Shown: positions 15,958-24,492, counted from the stretch's first letter. The stretch: 39,146 nucleotides of DNA from Flavobacterium sp. YO12 (GCF_004119495.1 NZ_NRQU01000045.1:1-39146); one strand, 5' to 3'. Numbers and translations: made by a program. The notes: generated by a model not told the origin, from the sequence alone.

Positions 15958-18411
15958 ATGTCAAATCATAAAATACTTACTATTGACAATCTGTCACTTC
16001 AAGAATTTGATTCAGAAGCAGAATTAATTCCATTATTAACTCCAGAGGACGAGGAGGAAATGAACAATGAAGAACTTCCTGTTTCGCTTCCAATTTTACC
16101 ATTGCGTAATACTGTTTTATTTCCGGGAGTTGTAATTCCAATTTCTGCAGGAAGAGATAAATCAATTAAACTGATAAATGATGCCAATGCCGGCGGAAAA
16201 ATTATTGGAGTAGTTTCTCAAATTAACGAAGAAGACGAAGATCCATCAAAAGATGATATTCATAAAATAGGAACTGTAGCACGAATTTTACGTGTTTTAA
16301 AGATGCCTGACGGAAATGTGACGGTTATTTTACAAGGAAAAAAACGTTTTGAAATTGACGAAGTTGTTTCTGAAGAACCTTATATAACTGCTACAATCAA
16401 AGAAGTATCAGAAGAACGTCCAGATGAAAATGATACTGAGTTTACTGCTATCTTAGATTCTGTAAAAGAATTGGCAATTCAAATTATAAAAGAAAGTCCA
16501 AACATTCCATCAGAAGCTACATTTGCAATAAAAAACATTGAAAGTCAGTCGTTTTTGATCAATTTTGTTTCTTCTAATATGAATTTATCCGTAAAAGAAA
16601 AACAAGGTTTGTTATCTATAAACGGATTAAAAGACAGAGCTCTTGAAACTTTGCGTTATATGAATGTTGAGTTACAAAAGCTGGAATTAAAAAATGACAT
16701 TCAGTCAAAAGTTCGTTTTGATTTAGATCAGCAGCAGCGCGAATATTTCTTGCACCAACAAATGAAAACCATTCAAGAAGAATTGGGAGGTGTTTCGCAG
16801 GAAGAAGAAATGGACGAAATGGGGCAGAAAGCGAAAACCAAAAAATGGGACGAAAAAACGCAGAAACATTTCGAGAAAGAATTATCTAAAATGCGCCGCA
16901 TGAATCCGCAATCTCCTGATTTTGGAATTCAACGCAATTACTTAGAGTTGTTTTTAGAATTGCCTTGGGGCGAATATTCTAAAGATAAATTTGATTTAAA
17001 ACACGCTCAGAAAATATTAGACAAAGATCACTTTGGTCTTGATGAAGTTAAAAAAAGAATGATTGAACATTTGGCAGTTTTAAAATTGCGAAATGACATG
17101 AAATCGCCAATTATATGTTTAACAGGGCCTCCAGGAGTTGGAAAAACTTCTATTGGGCGTTCAGTTGCAGAGGCTTTAGGTCGTGAGTATGTTCGTATTT
17201 CGTTAGGTGGTTTACGTGACGAAGCGGAGATTCGCGGACATAGAAAAACATATATCGGTGCAATGCCGGGACGAATTATTCAGAGTTTGAAAAAAGCAGG
17301 AACATCAAATCCAGTTTTTATTTTAGACGAAATCGATAAGTTGTCAAACGGTAACAGCGGCGATCCATCATCTGCATTATTAGAAGTTTTAGATCCAGAA
17401 CAAAACAGTGCTTTTTATGATAATTTCCTAGAAATGGGATATGATTTATCTAAAGTTATGTTTATAGCTACTTCAAACAATATGGCGGCGATTCAGCCTG
17501 CGTTGCGTGATAGAATGGAAGTTATAAAAATGTCTGGTTATACAATTGAAGAAAAAGTAGAAATTGCTAAAAGACATCTTTTTCCAAAGCAATTAGAAGC
17601 ACACGGATTAACGTCTAAAGATTTGACAATTGGAAAAAAACAATTAGAAAAAATTGTTGAAGGTTATACAAGAGAATCAGGTGTTCGTAATCTTGAAACT
17701 AAAATTGCTCAAGTAATTCGTAATGTAGCAAAAGCTGTTGCGATGGAAGAAGAGTATAACAAAAAAGTTACAGATGAAGATATCGTGAAAGTTTTAGGTG
17801 TACCAAGATTAGAGCGTGATAAATACGAGAATAATGATGTTGCAGGAGTTGTAACAGGTTTAGCTTGGACAAGTGTTGGAGGAGATATTTTATTTATAGA
17901 ATCCTTAATTTCTGAAGGAAAAGGAGCTTTAACCATTACTGGAAACCTTGGTAATGTAATGAAAGAATCGGCTACAATTGCTCTAGAATACATCAAAGCA
18001 AATGCTAAAAAGTTAGGTTTAGGAATTGAGCTATTTCAAAAATACAATATCCATTTGCACGTGCCAGAAGGAGCAACTCCAAAAGATGGTCCAAGTGCAG
18101 GTATTGCCATGTTGACTTCATTAGTTTCGTTATTGACACAAAAGAAAGTGAAGAAAAATCTTGCTATGACTGGAGAAATTACGCTTCGCGGTAAAGTATT
18201 ACCAGTTGGCGGAATTAAAGAAAAAATCTTAGCTGCAAAAAGAGCCGGTATTAAAGAAATCATTTTATGTCACGAAAATAAAAGTGATATTGATGAAATT
18301 AAAGCAGAATACTTAGAAGGACTTACTTTTCATTATGTAAAAGAAATGAGCGAAGTATTGGCTTTAGCACTTACAGATCAAAATGTAAAAAATGCTAAAG
18401 TATTGAAATAA
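15958..18411 (+). CDS. lon: ATP-dependent Lon protease
   Basis: The 817-residue protein is a LonA protease that degrades damaged and regulatory proteins in the cytoplasm. It has the N-terminal substrate-binding domain (L-P-I-L-P-L-R-N-T-V-L-F-P-G at about 44), a coiled-coil segment, and an AAA+ domain with Walker A G-P-P-G-V-G-K-T (390-397) and Walker B F-I-L-D-E-I-D-K. The proteolytic domain has catalytic Ser713 in D-G-P-S-A-G and Lys756 in G-G-I-K-E-K. An acidic extension (about 18-39, E/D-rich) precedes the first domain. A strong terminator follows, so it is probably a single-gene unit. Confidence 0.98.
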   Translation: MSNHKILTIDNLSLQEFDSEAELIPLLTPEDEEEMNNEELPVSLPILPLRNTVLFPGVVIPISAGRDKSIKLINDANAGGKIIGVVSQINEEDEDPSKDDIHKIGTVARILRVLKMPDGNVTVILQGKKRFEIDEVVSEEPYITATIKEVSEERPDENDTEFTAILDSVKELAIQIIKESPNIPSEATFAIKNIESQSFLINFVSSNMNLSVKEKQGLLSINGLKDRALETLRYMNVELQKLELKNDIQSKVRFDLDQQQREYFLHQQMKTIQEELGGVSQEEEMDEMGQKAKTKKWDEKTQKHFEKELSKMRRMNPQSPDFGIQRNYLELFLELPWGEYSKDKFDLKHAQKILDKDHFGLDEVKKRMIEHLAVLKLRNDMKSPIICLTGPPGVGKTSIGRSVAEALGREYVRISLGGLRDEAEIRGHRKTYIGAMPGRIIQSLKKAGTSNPVFILDEIDKLSNGNSGDPSSALLEVLDPEQNSAFYDNFLEMGYDLSKVMFIATSNNMAAIQPALRDRMEVIKMSGYTIEEKVEIAKRHLFPKQLEAHGLTSKDLTIGKKQLEKIVEGYTRESGVRNLETKIAQVIRNVAKAVAMEEEYNKKVTDEDIVKVLGVPRLERDKYENNDVAGVVTGLAWTSVGGDILFIESLISEGKGALTITGNLGNVMKESATIALEYIKANAKKLGLGIELFQKYNIHLHVPEGATPKDGPSAGIAMLTSLVSLLTQKKVKKNLAMTGEITLRGKVLPVGGIKEKILAAKRAGIKEIILCHENKSDIDEIKAEYLEGLTFHYVKEMSEVLALALTDQNVKNAKVLK

Positions 18412-18440
18412 AAACTTCTATTTGAAGTACAGATTATTTA

Positions 18441-18489
18441 AAATCCAAATTCCAATTTTTAATTAAGATTGGGATTTGGATTTTTTTTT
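18441..18489 (+). terminator. Terminator after lon
   Basis: A 16-bp stem AAATCCAAATTCCAAT (18441-18456) / ATTGGGATTTGGATTT (18468-18483) with one T-G pair is followed by a long T tract. Confidence 0.9.
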
Positions 18490-18520
18490 ATTGTAATTTA
18501 TTTTTTTAGGTTTATAATTT

Positions 18521-18528
18521 TACCTTCG
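18521..18528 (+). promoter_or_regulatory. Candidate -7 element of the porQ operon
   Basis: TACCTTCG resembles TAnnTTTG with one mismatch, 38 nt before porQ and directly after the lon terminator. The -33 element is not clear. Confidence 0.35.
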
Positions 18529-18566
18529 CAACTGCGTTATTCCCATATAGGAACGCCAAGAAAAGA

Positions 18567-19586
18567 ATGTTAAAACATTATGTTTTATTTTTTATAATAT
18601 TCGTTTGTTCGGTTTCATTCGGACAAGTTGGCGGGCGTTACACCTATCAATTTTTAAATTTGACAGCATCGCCAAGACAGGCAGCTTTAGGAGGTAAAAC
18701 GATCACTATTTATGATGAAGATGTTAATCAGGCAATGTCTAATCCTGCAGTTTTAAATGACGAAATGGATAATCACCTGGCTTTAAATTATGGAAATTAC
18801 TACGGACAAGCTTCTTACGGAAGTGCTTCGTATGCCTATACCTATGATCGACACGTGCAAACATTTTATGCCGGAGTTAATTATATAAACTACGGATCAT
18901 TTGAAGGTTACGATGAAAATGGGCAGTCAACATCAGATTTTAAAGGAAGTGAAGGTGCATTATCGCTGGGATATGCTTACAATGTTCCGTATATAGATCT
19001 TCATATTGGAGCTAATGTTAAGTTAATAACTTCAAATTTAGAGAGTTATAATTCTGTTGGAGGTGCTATTGATTTGGGATTTTTGTATATATTTGAAAAA
19101 AATAACGTAAATTTGGCTTTAGTAATCCGTAATATTGGTACACAATTTACAACCTACTCAGGAATACAGGAAAATTTGCCCTTTGAAATTACTGCAGGAG
19201 CATCGCAAGAATTAGAACATATTCCTATTCGCTGGCATCTTACATTAGAGAATTTGCAACAATGGAATATTTCATTTTCGAATCCCGTTCGAAGTGAAAC
19301 TAATATCGATGGATCTACAAGCAGCGAGAAAGTTTCGTTTGTTAACAACGCTTTAAGGCATGTTGTTTTTGGTGTGGAGTTATTTCCTAAAAAAGCAATA
19401 AATCTGCGTTTAGGATATAATTTTAGAAGAGGGGAAGAATTACGAGTAGAAGAAAAACGTAATTTTTCAGGAGTTTCATTAGGATTTGGTCTGAAAATGA
19501 ATAAATTAAAGTTTAATTATTCATATTCGAGATACACATTGGCGGCGAATACAAGTCTTTTTGGTCTAATTTTAAATTTTCAATAA
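18567..19586 (+). CDS. porQ: Type IX secretion system protein PorQ
   Basis: The 339-residue protein has a signal peptide (1-19, ending S-F-G before Q) and then many short amphipathic strands ending in F, typical of an outer-membrane beta-barrel of the PorQ/PorV class. Recognisable blocks are Y-T-Y-Q-F-L-N-L-T-A-S-P-R-Q-A-A-L-G-G, N-P-A-V-L-N and the final L-F-G-L-I-L-N-F-Q. PorQ is a component of the T9SS attachment complex, which secretes gliding adhesins and hydrolases and anchors them at the surface. It lies upstream of cmk, separated by two L,D-transpeptidase-like genes, the first only 5 nt away. Confidence 0.93.
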   Translation: MLKHYVLFFIIFVCSVSFGQVGGRYTYQFLNLTASPRQAALGGKTITIYDEDVNQAMSNPAVLNDEMDNHLALNYGNYYGQASYGSASYAYTYDRHVQTFYAGVNYINYGSFEGYDENGQSTSDFKGSEGALSLGYAYNVPYIDLHIGANVKLITSNLESYNSVGGAIDLGFLYIFEKNNVNLALVIRNIGTQFTTYSGIQENLPFEITAGASQELEHIPIRWHLTLENLQQWNISFSNPVRSETNIDGSTSSEKVSFVNNALRHVVFGVELFPKKAINLRLGYNFRRGEELRVEEKRNFSGVSLGFGLKMNKLKFNYSYSRYTLAANTSLFGLILNFQ

Positions 19587-19591
19587 TTTGT

Positions 19592-20191
19592 ATGAAAATA
19601 TTTAGTTTATTTTTGTTTATGACTGTGGGGTTATTTACGGGCGCAAACCATTACTTCAAAGAAGAATCTATTACCAGTTTAGAAATTGAAAGAATCAACA
19701 GCAGAATAGGCGACATAAGAAACATGATTACTATCGATAAAAAATACAATACAAAAATTGCTTTTTTGATTGATATGAAAGTGCCTTCTGGAAAAAATCG
19801 CTTCTTTGTGTACGATTTAGAAAACAACAAGGTTTTAGATCAAGGGCTTGTTGCGCATGGTTCTGGTTCAGAAACTGGAATAAAAGGGTTGCTTAGATTT
19901 AGCAATACACCAAACTCCAATTGTACTGCGTTAGGCAGATATGTTATTGAAAAATGCTATAAAGGAATTTTTGGAAAAGCATATCGATTAAACGGTTTAG
20001 AAGAATCTAACAATAATGCTTTAAAAAGAGCAATTGTTTTACATTACTATTCTGCAGTTCCTTATGACGAACAAGATTATTATATAAGTAATAGTCATGG
20101 TTGTCCAATGGTGAACGAGCAGTTCTTTAAACGAATTGAAAAAATAATTGATAGTTCTAAGTCGAATATTATCTTAGATATTTATTATTAA
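19592..20191 (+). CDS. L,D-transpeptidase-like protein, YkuD_2 family (copy 1)
   Basis: The 199-residue exported protein begins with a hydrophobic signal segment (about 1-18). The body matches the murein L,D-transpeptidase catalytic family YkuD_2: F-L-I-D-M-K-V-P-S-G-K-N-R-F-F-V-Y-D, V-A-H-G-S-G, L-G-R-Y-V-I, K-A-Y-R-L-N-G-L-E and the active-site N-S-H-G-C-P-M-V with Cys171. A conserved His151 lies in V-L-H-Y-Y. Such enzymes cross-link peptidoglycan or act on lipoprotein-peptidoglycan links. It starts 5 nt after porQ and is clearly co-transcribed with it. The gene 98 nt downstream is a paralogue. Confidence 0.85.
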   Translation: MKIFSLFLFMTVGLFTGANHYFKEESITSLEIERINSRIGDIRNMITIDKKYNTKIAFLIDMKVPSGKNRFFVYDLENNKVLDQGLVAHGSGSETGIKGLLRFSNTPNSNCTALGRYVIEKCYKGIFGKAYRLNGLEESNNNALKRAIVLHYYSAVPYDEQDYYISNSHGCPMVNEQFFKRIEKIIDSSKSNIILDIYY

Positions 20192-20223
20192 AATAATAGT
20201 TAGAAGTACTTTAAAAAGTATAG

Positions 20224-20275
20224 TCCTTTTATAATTGTGAACCATTGTGTTTTCGATTTTAAAAGGATTTTTTTT
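20224..20275 (+). terminator. Possible attenuator/terminator between the paralogous L,D-transpeptidase genes
   Basis: TCCTTTTA (20224-20231) and TAAAAGGA (20260-20267) are perfect complements with a 28-nt loop, followed by eight T. The loop is long, so the terminator would be weak and may only partly reduce read-through. Confidence 0.4.
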
Positions 20276-20288
20276 GCCTTAGTTATTT

Positions 20289-20894
20289 ATGAAAAAGATA
20301 TTATTTGCCGCAGCTTTTATTCTCTTAGCATTTGCAGTTTGTAAATTTGTTTACAGAAATGAGAACTTGAAAGAAAATGAAAAAAATGAAGAAAGATTTA
20401 GTTCACAAGTAGATGAAGTAAAAAAGTTGATTAAGAAAGATTCGAAATACAATCAGGATATTGTGTTTTTAATAGACATGAAAATACCGTCTGGAAAAAA
20501 TCGATTCTTTGTTTATGATTTAAAAACAAATAAAATTATAGATCAAGGTTTGGTTGCTCATGGTTCAGGTTCTGAAACACCAACTAAGGGAAAACTTAAA
20601 TTTAGCAATGTACCAAATTCGTTAAGTACTTCATTAGGCAGATATTCGATCGGGAATTCTTATGTTGGTAAGTTCGGAAAAGCCTATAGGCTGTATGGTT
20701 TGGACACAACTAATAGTAATGCTTTTAAGCGAGATATTGTTTTTCATTACTACTATGATGTTCCGTATAAAGAGAAAGATGGTTACATTTGTAACAGTTT
20801 TGGCTGTCCAATGGTCAACAAAAAGTATTTTGAAAGAATAGCTAAAATTATAGATAAGTCAGAATCTGATATTTTGATGAGTATTTATTACTAG
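20289..20894 (+). CDS. L,D-transpeptidase-like protein, YkuD_2 family (copy 2)
   Basis: The 201-residue paralogue of the preceding gene shares F-L-I-D-M-K-(I/V)-P-S-G-K-N-R-F-F-V-Y-D-L and V-A-H-G-S-G-S-E-T. It has an N-terminal hydrophobic helix (about 4-20) with no good cleavage or lipobox motif, so it may be membrane-anchored. The active-site motif is N-S-F-G-C-P-M-V, with Cys173 kept. The residue two before the cysteine is Phe, where copy 1 has His; many other YkuD_2 proteins have Trp there, so activity is still plausible. His153 (F-H-Y-Y-Y) is kept. It lies between copy 1 and cmk. Confidence 0.84.
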   Translation: MKKILFAAAFILLAFAVCKFVYRNENLKENEKNEERFSSQVDEVKKLIKKDSKYNQDIVFLIDMKIPSGKNRFFVYDLKTNKIIDQGLVAHGSGSETPTKGKLKFSNVPNSLSTSLGRYSIGNSYVGKFGKAYRLYGLDTTNSNAFKRDIVFHYYYDVPYKEKDGYICNSFGCPMVNKKYFERIAKIIDKSESDILMSIYY

Positions 20895-20928
20895 AGGCTT
20901 TTAGGATTAAAAATTAAAACATAAAAAA

Positions 20929-21621
20929 TTGAGAAAAATTACAATTGCTATCGACGGATTTTCATCAACAGGAAAAAGTACATTAGCGAAACAATTGGCA
21001 AAAGAACTTGAATATGTATATGTAGATACGGGAGCAATGTATCGTGCGGTAGCTTATTTTGCCATGCAGAATAAATTTATTGGAGTTGATTTTTTTGACA
21101 AAAGTGCTCTGATAAATGCTTTGTCAAAGATTCAGTTAGAATTTAAATTTAATACTGAATTAGGTTTTGCCGAAATGTATCTGAATAGTGAAAATGTCGA
21201 AAAACAAATTAGAACAATTGAAGTTTCTAACTTTGTGAGTAAAGTGGCAGAAGTTTCTGAAGTACGCGCTAAATTAGTAGAGCAGCAACAAGAAATGGGA
21301 AAAAACAAAGCAATAGTAATGGACGGAAGAGATATAGGAACCGTTGTTTTTCCAAATGCAGAACTTAAAATATTTATGACTGCCAGTGCAGAAACTCGTG
21401 CACAAAGGCGTTTTGATGAATTACAGCAAAAAGGAGATAATGTTTCATATGAAGATGTTTTAAAGAATGTAGTAGAAAGAGATTATATTGATACACATCG
21501 CGAAGATTCACCTTTAGTGATAGCTGATGATGCAATAGAAATAGATAATTCTTACTTAAATAGAAAAGAGCAGTTTGAAGCCGTTTTAGAATTGGTAAAT
21601 GATGCTTTAAAAACCATTTAA
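20929..21621 (+). CDS. cmk: Cytidylate kinase
   Basis: The 230-residue enzyme phosphorylates CMP and dCMP with ATP. The P-loop is I-A-I-D-G-F-S-S-T-G-K-S-T near residue 6. It is followed by Y-V-D-T-G-A-M-Y-R-A-V, V-M-D-G-R-D-I-G-T-V-V-F-P, the lid R-A-Q-R-R-F-D-E and the final D-T-H-R-E-D-S-P-L. The length is normal. The start is TTG 20929: upstream in frame there is only a TAA and no ATG, and the P-loop begins within six residues. The TTG start should be taken as real. Confidence 0.95.
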   Translation: MRKITIAIDGFSSTGKSTLAKQLAKELEYVYVDTGAMYRAVAYFAMQNKFIGVDFFDKSALINALSKIQLEFKFNTELGFAEMYLNSENVEKQIRTIEVSNFVSKVAEVSEVRAKLVEQQQEMGKNKAIVMDGRDIGTVVFPNAELKIFMTASAETRAQRRFDELQQKGDNVSYEDVLKNVVERDYIDTHREDSPLVIADDAIEIDNSYLNRKEQFEAVLELVNDALKTI

Positions 21622-21690
21622 TTTTTTGTAGATATTATTTTTAATGGTAGTTTTACCGCTTCATTTTTACTAAAAAGACAATTTCATCAT

Positions 21691-23067
21691 ATGGGAATTA
21701 AAAATAGATTAATTGTAATGAGCTTTCTTCAGTTTTTTGTTTGGGGAGCTTGGCTTATTACGATTGGAAATTATTGGTTTGGAACCAAAAATTGGGAAGG
21801 AACACAATTTGGTTTAGTGTTTGGAACCATGGGAATTGCGTCTTTATTTATGCCAACCTTAACTGGTATTATTGCTGACAGATGGGTAAATGCCGAAAAA
21901 TTATATGGTGTTTTGCATATTGCTTACGCGGCTGTTTTGTTTGGAATTGCGCATGTGACTACTCCGGATAATTTTATTTATGTAATGTTTGCAGCAATGT
22001 GCTGTTATATGCCGACAATTGCATTAAGTAACTCAATTTCTTATACTTCACTGAAGTTGAATAATAAGAACATCGTAAAAGATTTTCCGCCAATTCGTGT
22101 TTGGGGAACTATTGGTTTTATAGCTGCAATGTGGATTACTAATTTAAGCGGAAGTAAAGCAACAGAATATCAGTTTTATATTGCTGGAATTGGTGCTTTA
22201 ATTTTAGGAATTTATGCTTTTACATTGCCAAAATGTGAACCACAGCGTTTAACTAAAGAAGACGCTTCGTTAACCGAAACTTTGGGCTTAGAAGCTTTTA
22301 AATTATTTGGTAATTACAAAATGGCATTGTTTTTTGTTTTTTCTATGTTTTTAGGAGGAGCTTTGCAGTTAACAAATGCTTATGGTGATGTGTTTTTAGA
22401 CGAATTTAAACATTTTCCAAAGTATGCCGATTCTTTTGTGATCCAGTATTCGACTATTATTATGTCGATTTCTCAAGTTTCTGAAACGTTGTTTATCTTG
22501 GCAATTCCGTTTTTCTTAAGACGATTCGGAATCAAACAAGTTATGCTTATTAGTATGCTGGCTTGGGTTTTACGTTTCGGATTATTTGCTTTTGGAGATC
22601 CTGTTGGAGGATTATGGATGATTATTTTGTCTTGTATTGTTTATGGAATGGCGTTTGATTTCTTTAATATTTCAGGTTCATTATTCGTAGAAAGCAATAC
22701 TGATTCTAAAATTCGTTCTTCGGCGCAAGGTTTGTTTATGATGATGACCAATGGAGTAGGAGCCGTTTTAGGAAGTTTAACTTCCGGTTGGGCTATTGAT
22801 CGTTTCTTTACAAAATCATTTACCAATACAACTGAATTAGCAGGATTTTTACAAACTGATGCAACAAATTCTAAGATGTTAGAATTTGTAAAAGGCCAAG
22901 GAAATTCGATTTCGACAGATGGAATTTTTGCAAATCCAATATTAATGAAAGACTGGCATACGATCTGGTTGTCTTTTGCAGCTTATGCTCTGGTTATTGC
23001 GATTGCTTTTGCTGTTTTATTTAAACATAAACATGACCCGAAGGAAATCGAGAATTTGAGTCATTAA
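21691..23067 (+). CDS. Nucleoside permease, NHS-type MFS transporter
   Basis: The 458-residue protein has about 12 transmembrane segments and belongs to the nucleoside:H+ symporter branch of MFS (NupG/XapB-like). The opening R-L-I-V-M-S-F-L-Q-F-F-V-W-G-A-W-L-I-T and the block P-P-I-R-V-W-G-T-I-G-F are characteristic. It carries nucleosides into the cell, which fits its position after cmk, although the 69-nt gap means co-transcription is only possible. A terminator follows. Confidence 0.88.
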   Translation: MGIKNRLIVMSFLQFFVWGAWLITIGNYWFGTKNWEGTQFGLVFGTMGIASLFMPTLTGIIADRWVNAEKLYGVLHIAYAAVLFGIAHVTTPDNFIYVMFAAMCCYMPTIALSNSISYTSLKLNNKNIVKDFPPIRVWGTIGFIAAMWITNLSGSKATEYQFYIAGIGALILGIYAFTLPKCEPQRLTKEDASLTETLGLEAFKLFGNYKMALFFVFSMFLGGALQLTNAYGDVFLDEFKHFPKYADSFVIQYSTIIMSISQVSETLFILAIPFFLRRFGIKQVMLISMLAWVLRFGLFAFGDPVGGLWMIILSCIVYGMAFDFFNISGSLFVESNTDSKIRSSAQGLFMMMTNGVGAVLGSLTSGWAIDRFFTKSFTNTTELAGFLQTDATNSKMLEFVKGQGNSISTDGIFANPILMKDWHTIWLSFAAYALVIAIAFAVLFKHKHDPKEIENLSH

Positions 23068-23082
23068 ATAAAAATACTATAA

Positions 23083-23120
23083 CACAAACCCGATAAATTT
23101 TATTTGTCGGGTTTGTTGTT
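23083..23120 (+). terminator. Terminator after the nucleoside permease gene
   Basis: The arms AAACCCGA (23086-23093) and TCGGGTTT (23107-23114) pair, with an inner AAA/TTT, and are followed by GTTGTTTT. The 3' arm and the following bases (GTCGGGTTTGTTGTT) recur exactly at 24138-24152. Confidence 0.75.
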
Positions 23121-23149
23121 TTAAAGAATGAAATTAAATCAAAAAACTT

Positions 23150-23174
23150 AATTTTGATTTAAAAGATCAAAATT
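23150..23174 (+). repeat. Hairpin abutting a start codon
   Basis: AATTTTGAT (23150-23158) and ATCAAAATT (23166-23174) are perfect 9-bp complements with a 7-nt loop, and the next base is the A of the ATG at 23175. The 5' arm overlaps a TAATTTTG (23149-23156) that matches the -7 consensus. It could be an operator or a structure limiting translation. Confidence 0.5.
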
Positions 23175-23525
23175 ATGATTCGACAAATTTTAGCTGTAAT
23201 AGCAGGTTATGCTATTTTTGTAATCACTTCTGTGCTTTTATTCCAAGTTTCGGGAGTTAAACCGCATTCTGACGCTTCAGGATTATTTATGGGTTTGACT
23301 TTTGTATATGGAGCGGTTTTTTCTTTTTTAAGTGGACTTGTTACACAGTTTATTTCGAAAACTAAAAATTTAAAAGTCAATTATATCCTATTTGCTATTA
23401 TGGCTGGATTTGCCACTTTTTCACTTTTTAAATCGAGTGGTAGTTCCTGGACGCAATTGTTTGCAATTTTTGTTTTTGCGCCGGTTTCAGTTTTGGGAGG
23501 ATTGTTTTGGATTAAAAAGAAATAA
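23175..23525 (+). CDS. Small four-helix membrane protein of unknown function
   Basis: The 116-residue protein has four predicted transmembrane helices (about 5-24, 37-57, 70-86, 94-112) joined by short loops, and a basic C-terminus (W-I-K-K-K). I do not recognise a family with known function; it resembles small Bacteroidota inner-membrane proteins of the kind left as hypothetical. It lies 16 nt before another hypothetical gene. Coding status is supported by the hydrophobic periodicity and the compact spacing. Confidence 0.65.
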   Translation: MIRQILAVIAGYAIFVITSVLLFQVSGVKPHSDASGLFMGLTFVYGAVFSFLSGLVTQFISKTKNLKVNYILFAIMAGFATFSLFKSSGSSWTQLFAIFVFAPVSVLGGLFWIKKK

Positions 23526-23541
23526 AGTTTATAAAATTAAT

Positions 23542-24081
23542 ATGAAAGCATTAAAGATCATTTTTGGGATATTTTTATTTTTTAATTTCAGTTTTATTTA
23601 TGCGCATAAGGATAGAATAGAAATTCCTCAAAAATTTGTATTTATTTTAAAAAGTAAAGATGTAGTTCAATTTGAATCTATTGATTCAAAACTGGAAGAA
23701 TTCTGTAAGGAAATTGTTACTGGAAAAAAAGAAATTTCAGAAGTTCAGTTATACTATAAAACAGGAGAAATTGTAACTGTTCGATCTGAGGGGAAAAACT
23801 GGATATTATTTAAAATTACTTTTAAAGATAAAAGTTTATATGTTCCTGAGGAAAAATTAAAAAAGATTCCTGAAATTAATTTCTCGACTTTGAACTTATT
23901 TTGGTCAGGAGAAAGTAATGCATTTAATTCTCATCATCTATGTATGAGGTTAGATATAGGAACCAATCGTTCATTTGATGTTTTACCAAATTTAGAATTG
24001 CATTTCGAAAATCGCAAATTTACCAGAGCTGAAGTTTGGACACAAACAAGCGAGAACTCAAGACATGGGAAGGCTTTTTAA
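23542..24081 (+). CDS. Exported hypothetical protein
   Basis: The 179-residue protein has a signal peptide (about 1-21, F-N-F-S-F-I-Y-A before H). The mature part is a mixed alpha/beta globular domain without a recognised family. Visible landmarks are I-P-Q-K-F-V-F-I-L-K-S-K-D-V, a lysine-rich centre, and a C-terminal F-W-S-G-E-S-N-A-F-N block with H-H-L-C-M-R. The frame is open 150 nt further upstream through the preceding gene, but the signal peptide fixes the start at ATG 23542. It is probably co-transcribed with the small membrane protein upstream, and a perfect hairpin terminator follows. Confidence 0.68.
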   Translation: MKALKIIFGIFLFFNFSFIYAHKDRIEIPQKFVFILKSKDVVQFESIDSKLEEFCKEIVTGKKEISEVQLYYKTGEIVTVRSEGKNWILFKITFKDKSLYVPEEKLKKIPEINFSTLNLFWSGESNAFNSHHLCMRLDIGTNRSFDVLPNLELHFENRKFTRAEVWTQTSENSRHGKAF

Positions 24082-24113
24082 GAAAAATTTTGACAAAGAT
24101 AGTTACGCAGAGT

Positions 24114-24155
24114 AAACCCGACAGGTTTTTAAAACCTGTCGGGTTTGTTGTTAAA
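24114..24155 (+). terminator. Perfect hairpin terminator (CCCGACAGG type)
   Basis: AAACCCGACAGGTTTT (24114-24129) and AAAACCTGTCGGGTTT (24131-24146) are perfect 16-bp complements. They are followed by GTTGTT and an A-rich stretch, so it may also act on the opposite strand. It shares its 3' arm with the terminator at 23083. Confidence 0.7.
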
Positions 24156-24226
24156 AAACACAACACTTAAAAAAAATCTTAGAATTTTTTGAGTAAGGTT
24201 CTTAAAAACTATTAAATTTTCTAATC

Positions 24227-24301
24227 TAGCCCCGATAGAAGTGAAAATCTTTTTGTGCCGGGGTTCGGTATAAAAGATTGTAACGGATAGCGGGACTTCA
24301 G
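24227..24301 (+). ncRNA. Candidate structured RNA element, copy 1 (possibly Flavo-1 type)
   Basis: This 75-nt element starts TAGCCCCGATAGAAGTGAAA. An inner hairpin (AATCTTTT ... AAAGATT, with GCC/GGT above) has the loop GGGGTTC. A closing stem pairs CCCG (24230-24233) with CGGG (24291-24294). A second copy in the opposite orientation lies at 26549-26623, and both stems change by paired substitutions between copies, which supports a conserved RNA structure. The assignment to the Rfam Flavo-1 motif is a guess from its presence in Flavobacteria and its size. It lies downstream of the exported hypothetical gene and upstream of the rpsA promoter. Confidence 0.55.
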
Positions 24302-24362
24302 GTCTTGAAAACCTAAAAACGTCTGCTTCAGAGCAATTGACTGATAATCATTTGAATTTATT

Positions 24363-24392
24363 TTGTAAGTACAGAAATTTGTAGTAATTTTG
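24363..24392 (+). promoter_or_regulatory. rpsA promoter
   Basis: TTG (24363-24365) is separated by 19 nt from TAATTTTG (24385-24392). Both elements match the Bacteroidota consensus exactly. The predicted leader, from about 24399, is about 112 nt. Confidence 0.75.
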
Positions 24393-24411
24393 CAAACCTT
24401 TTGGCAGAGAA

Positions 24412-24492
24412 GAGTTTCCATTAGGTATCAACCATTTATGTAAAACAACTTCTGTTTTTTCTATCGCTTAGAGAAACTCAAGAAAAACAGAA
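24412..24492 (+). promoter_or_regulatory. Structured rpsA leader
   Basis: Two perfect helices are possible in the predicted leader: GAGTTTC (24412-24418) with GAAACTC (24473-24479), and TTCTGTTTTT (24450-24459) with AAAAACAGAA (24483-24492). The 3' half of the first lies in the loop of the second, so they form a pseudoknot or alternate. Autogenous control of S1 synthesis is a reasonable hypothesis; no known motif was recognised. Confidence 0.5.

Noticed and set aside
20929..20931. Doubt about the TTG start of cmk as a sign of a damaged 5' end
   Set aside because: The P-loop starts at the normal distance and an in-frame stop lies upstream without any ATG; the TTG start is simply used.
24221..24421. 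A 66-codon minus-strand frame upstream of rpsA
   Set aside because: It overlaps the structured element and the rpsA promoter and has no protein-like features.
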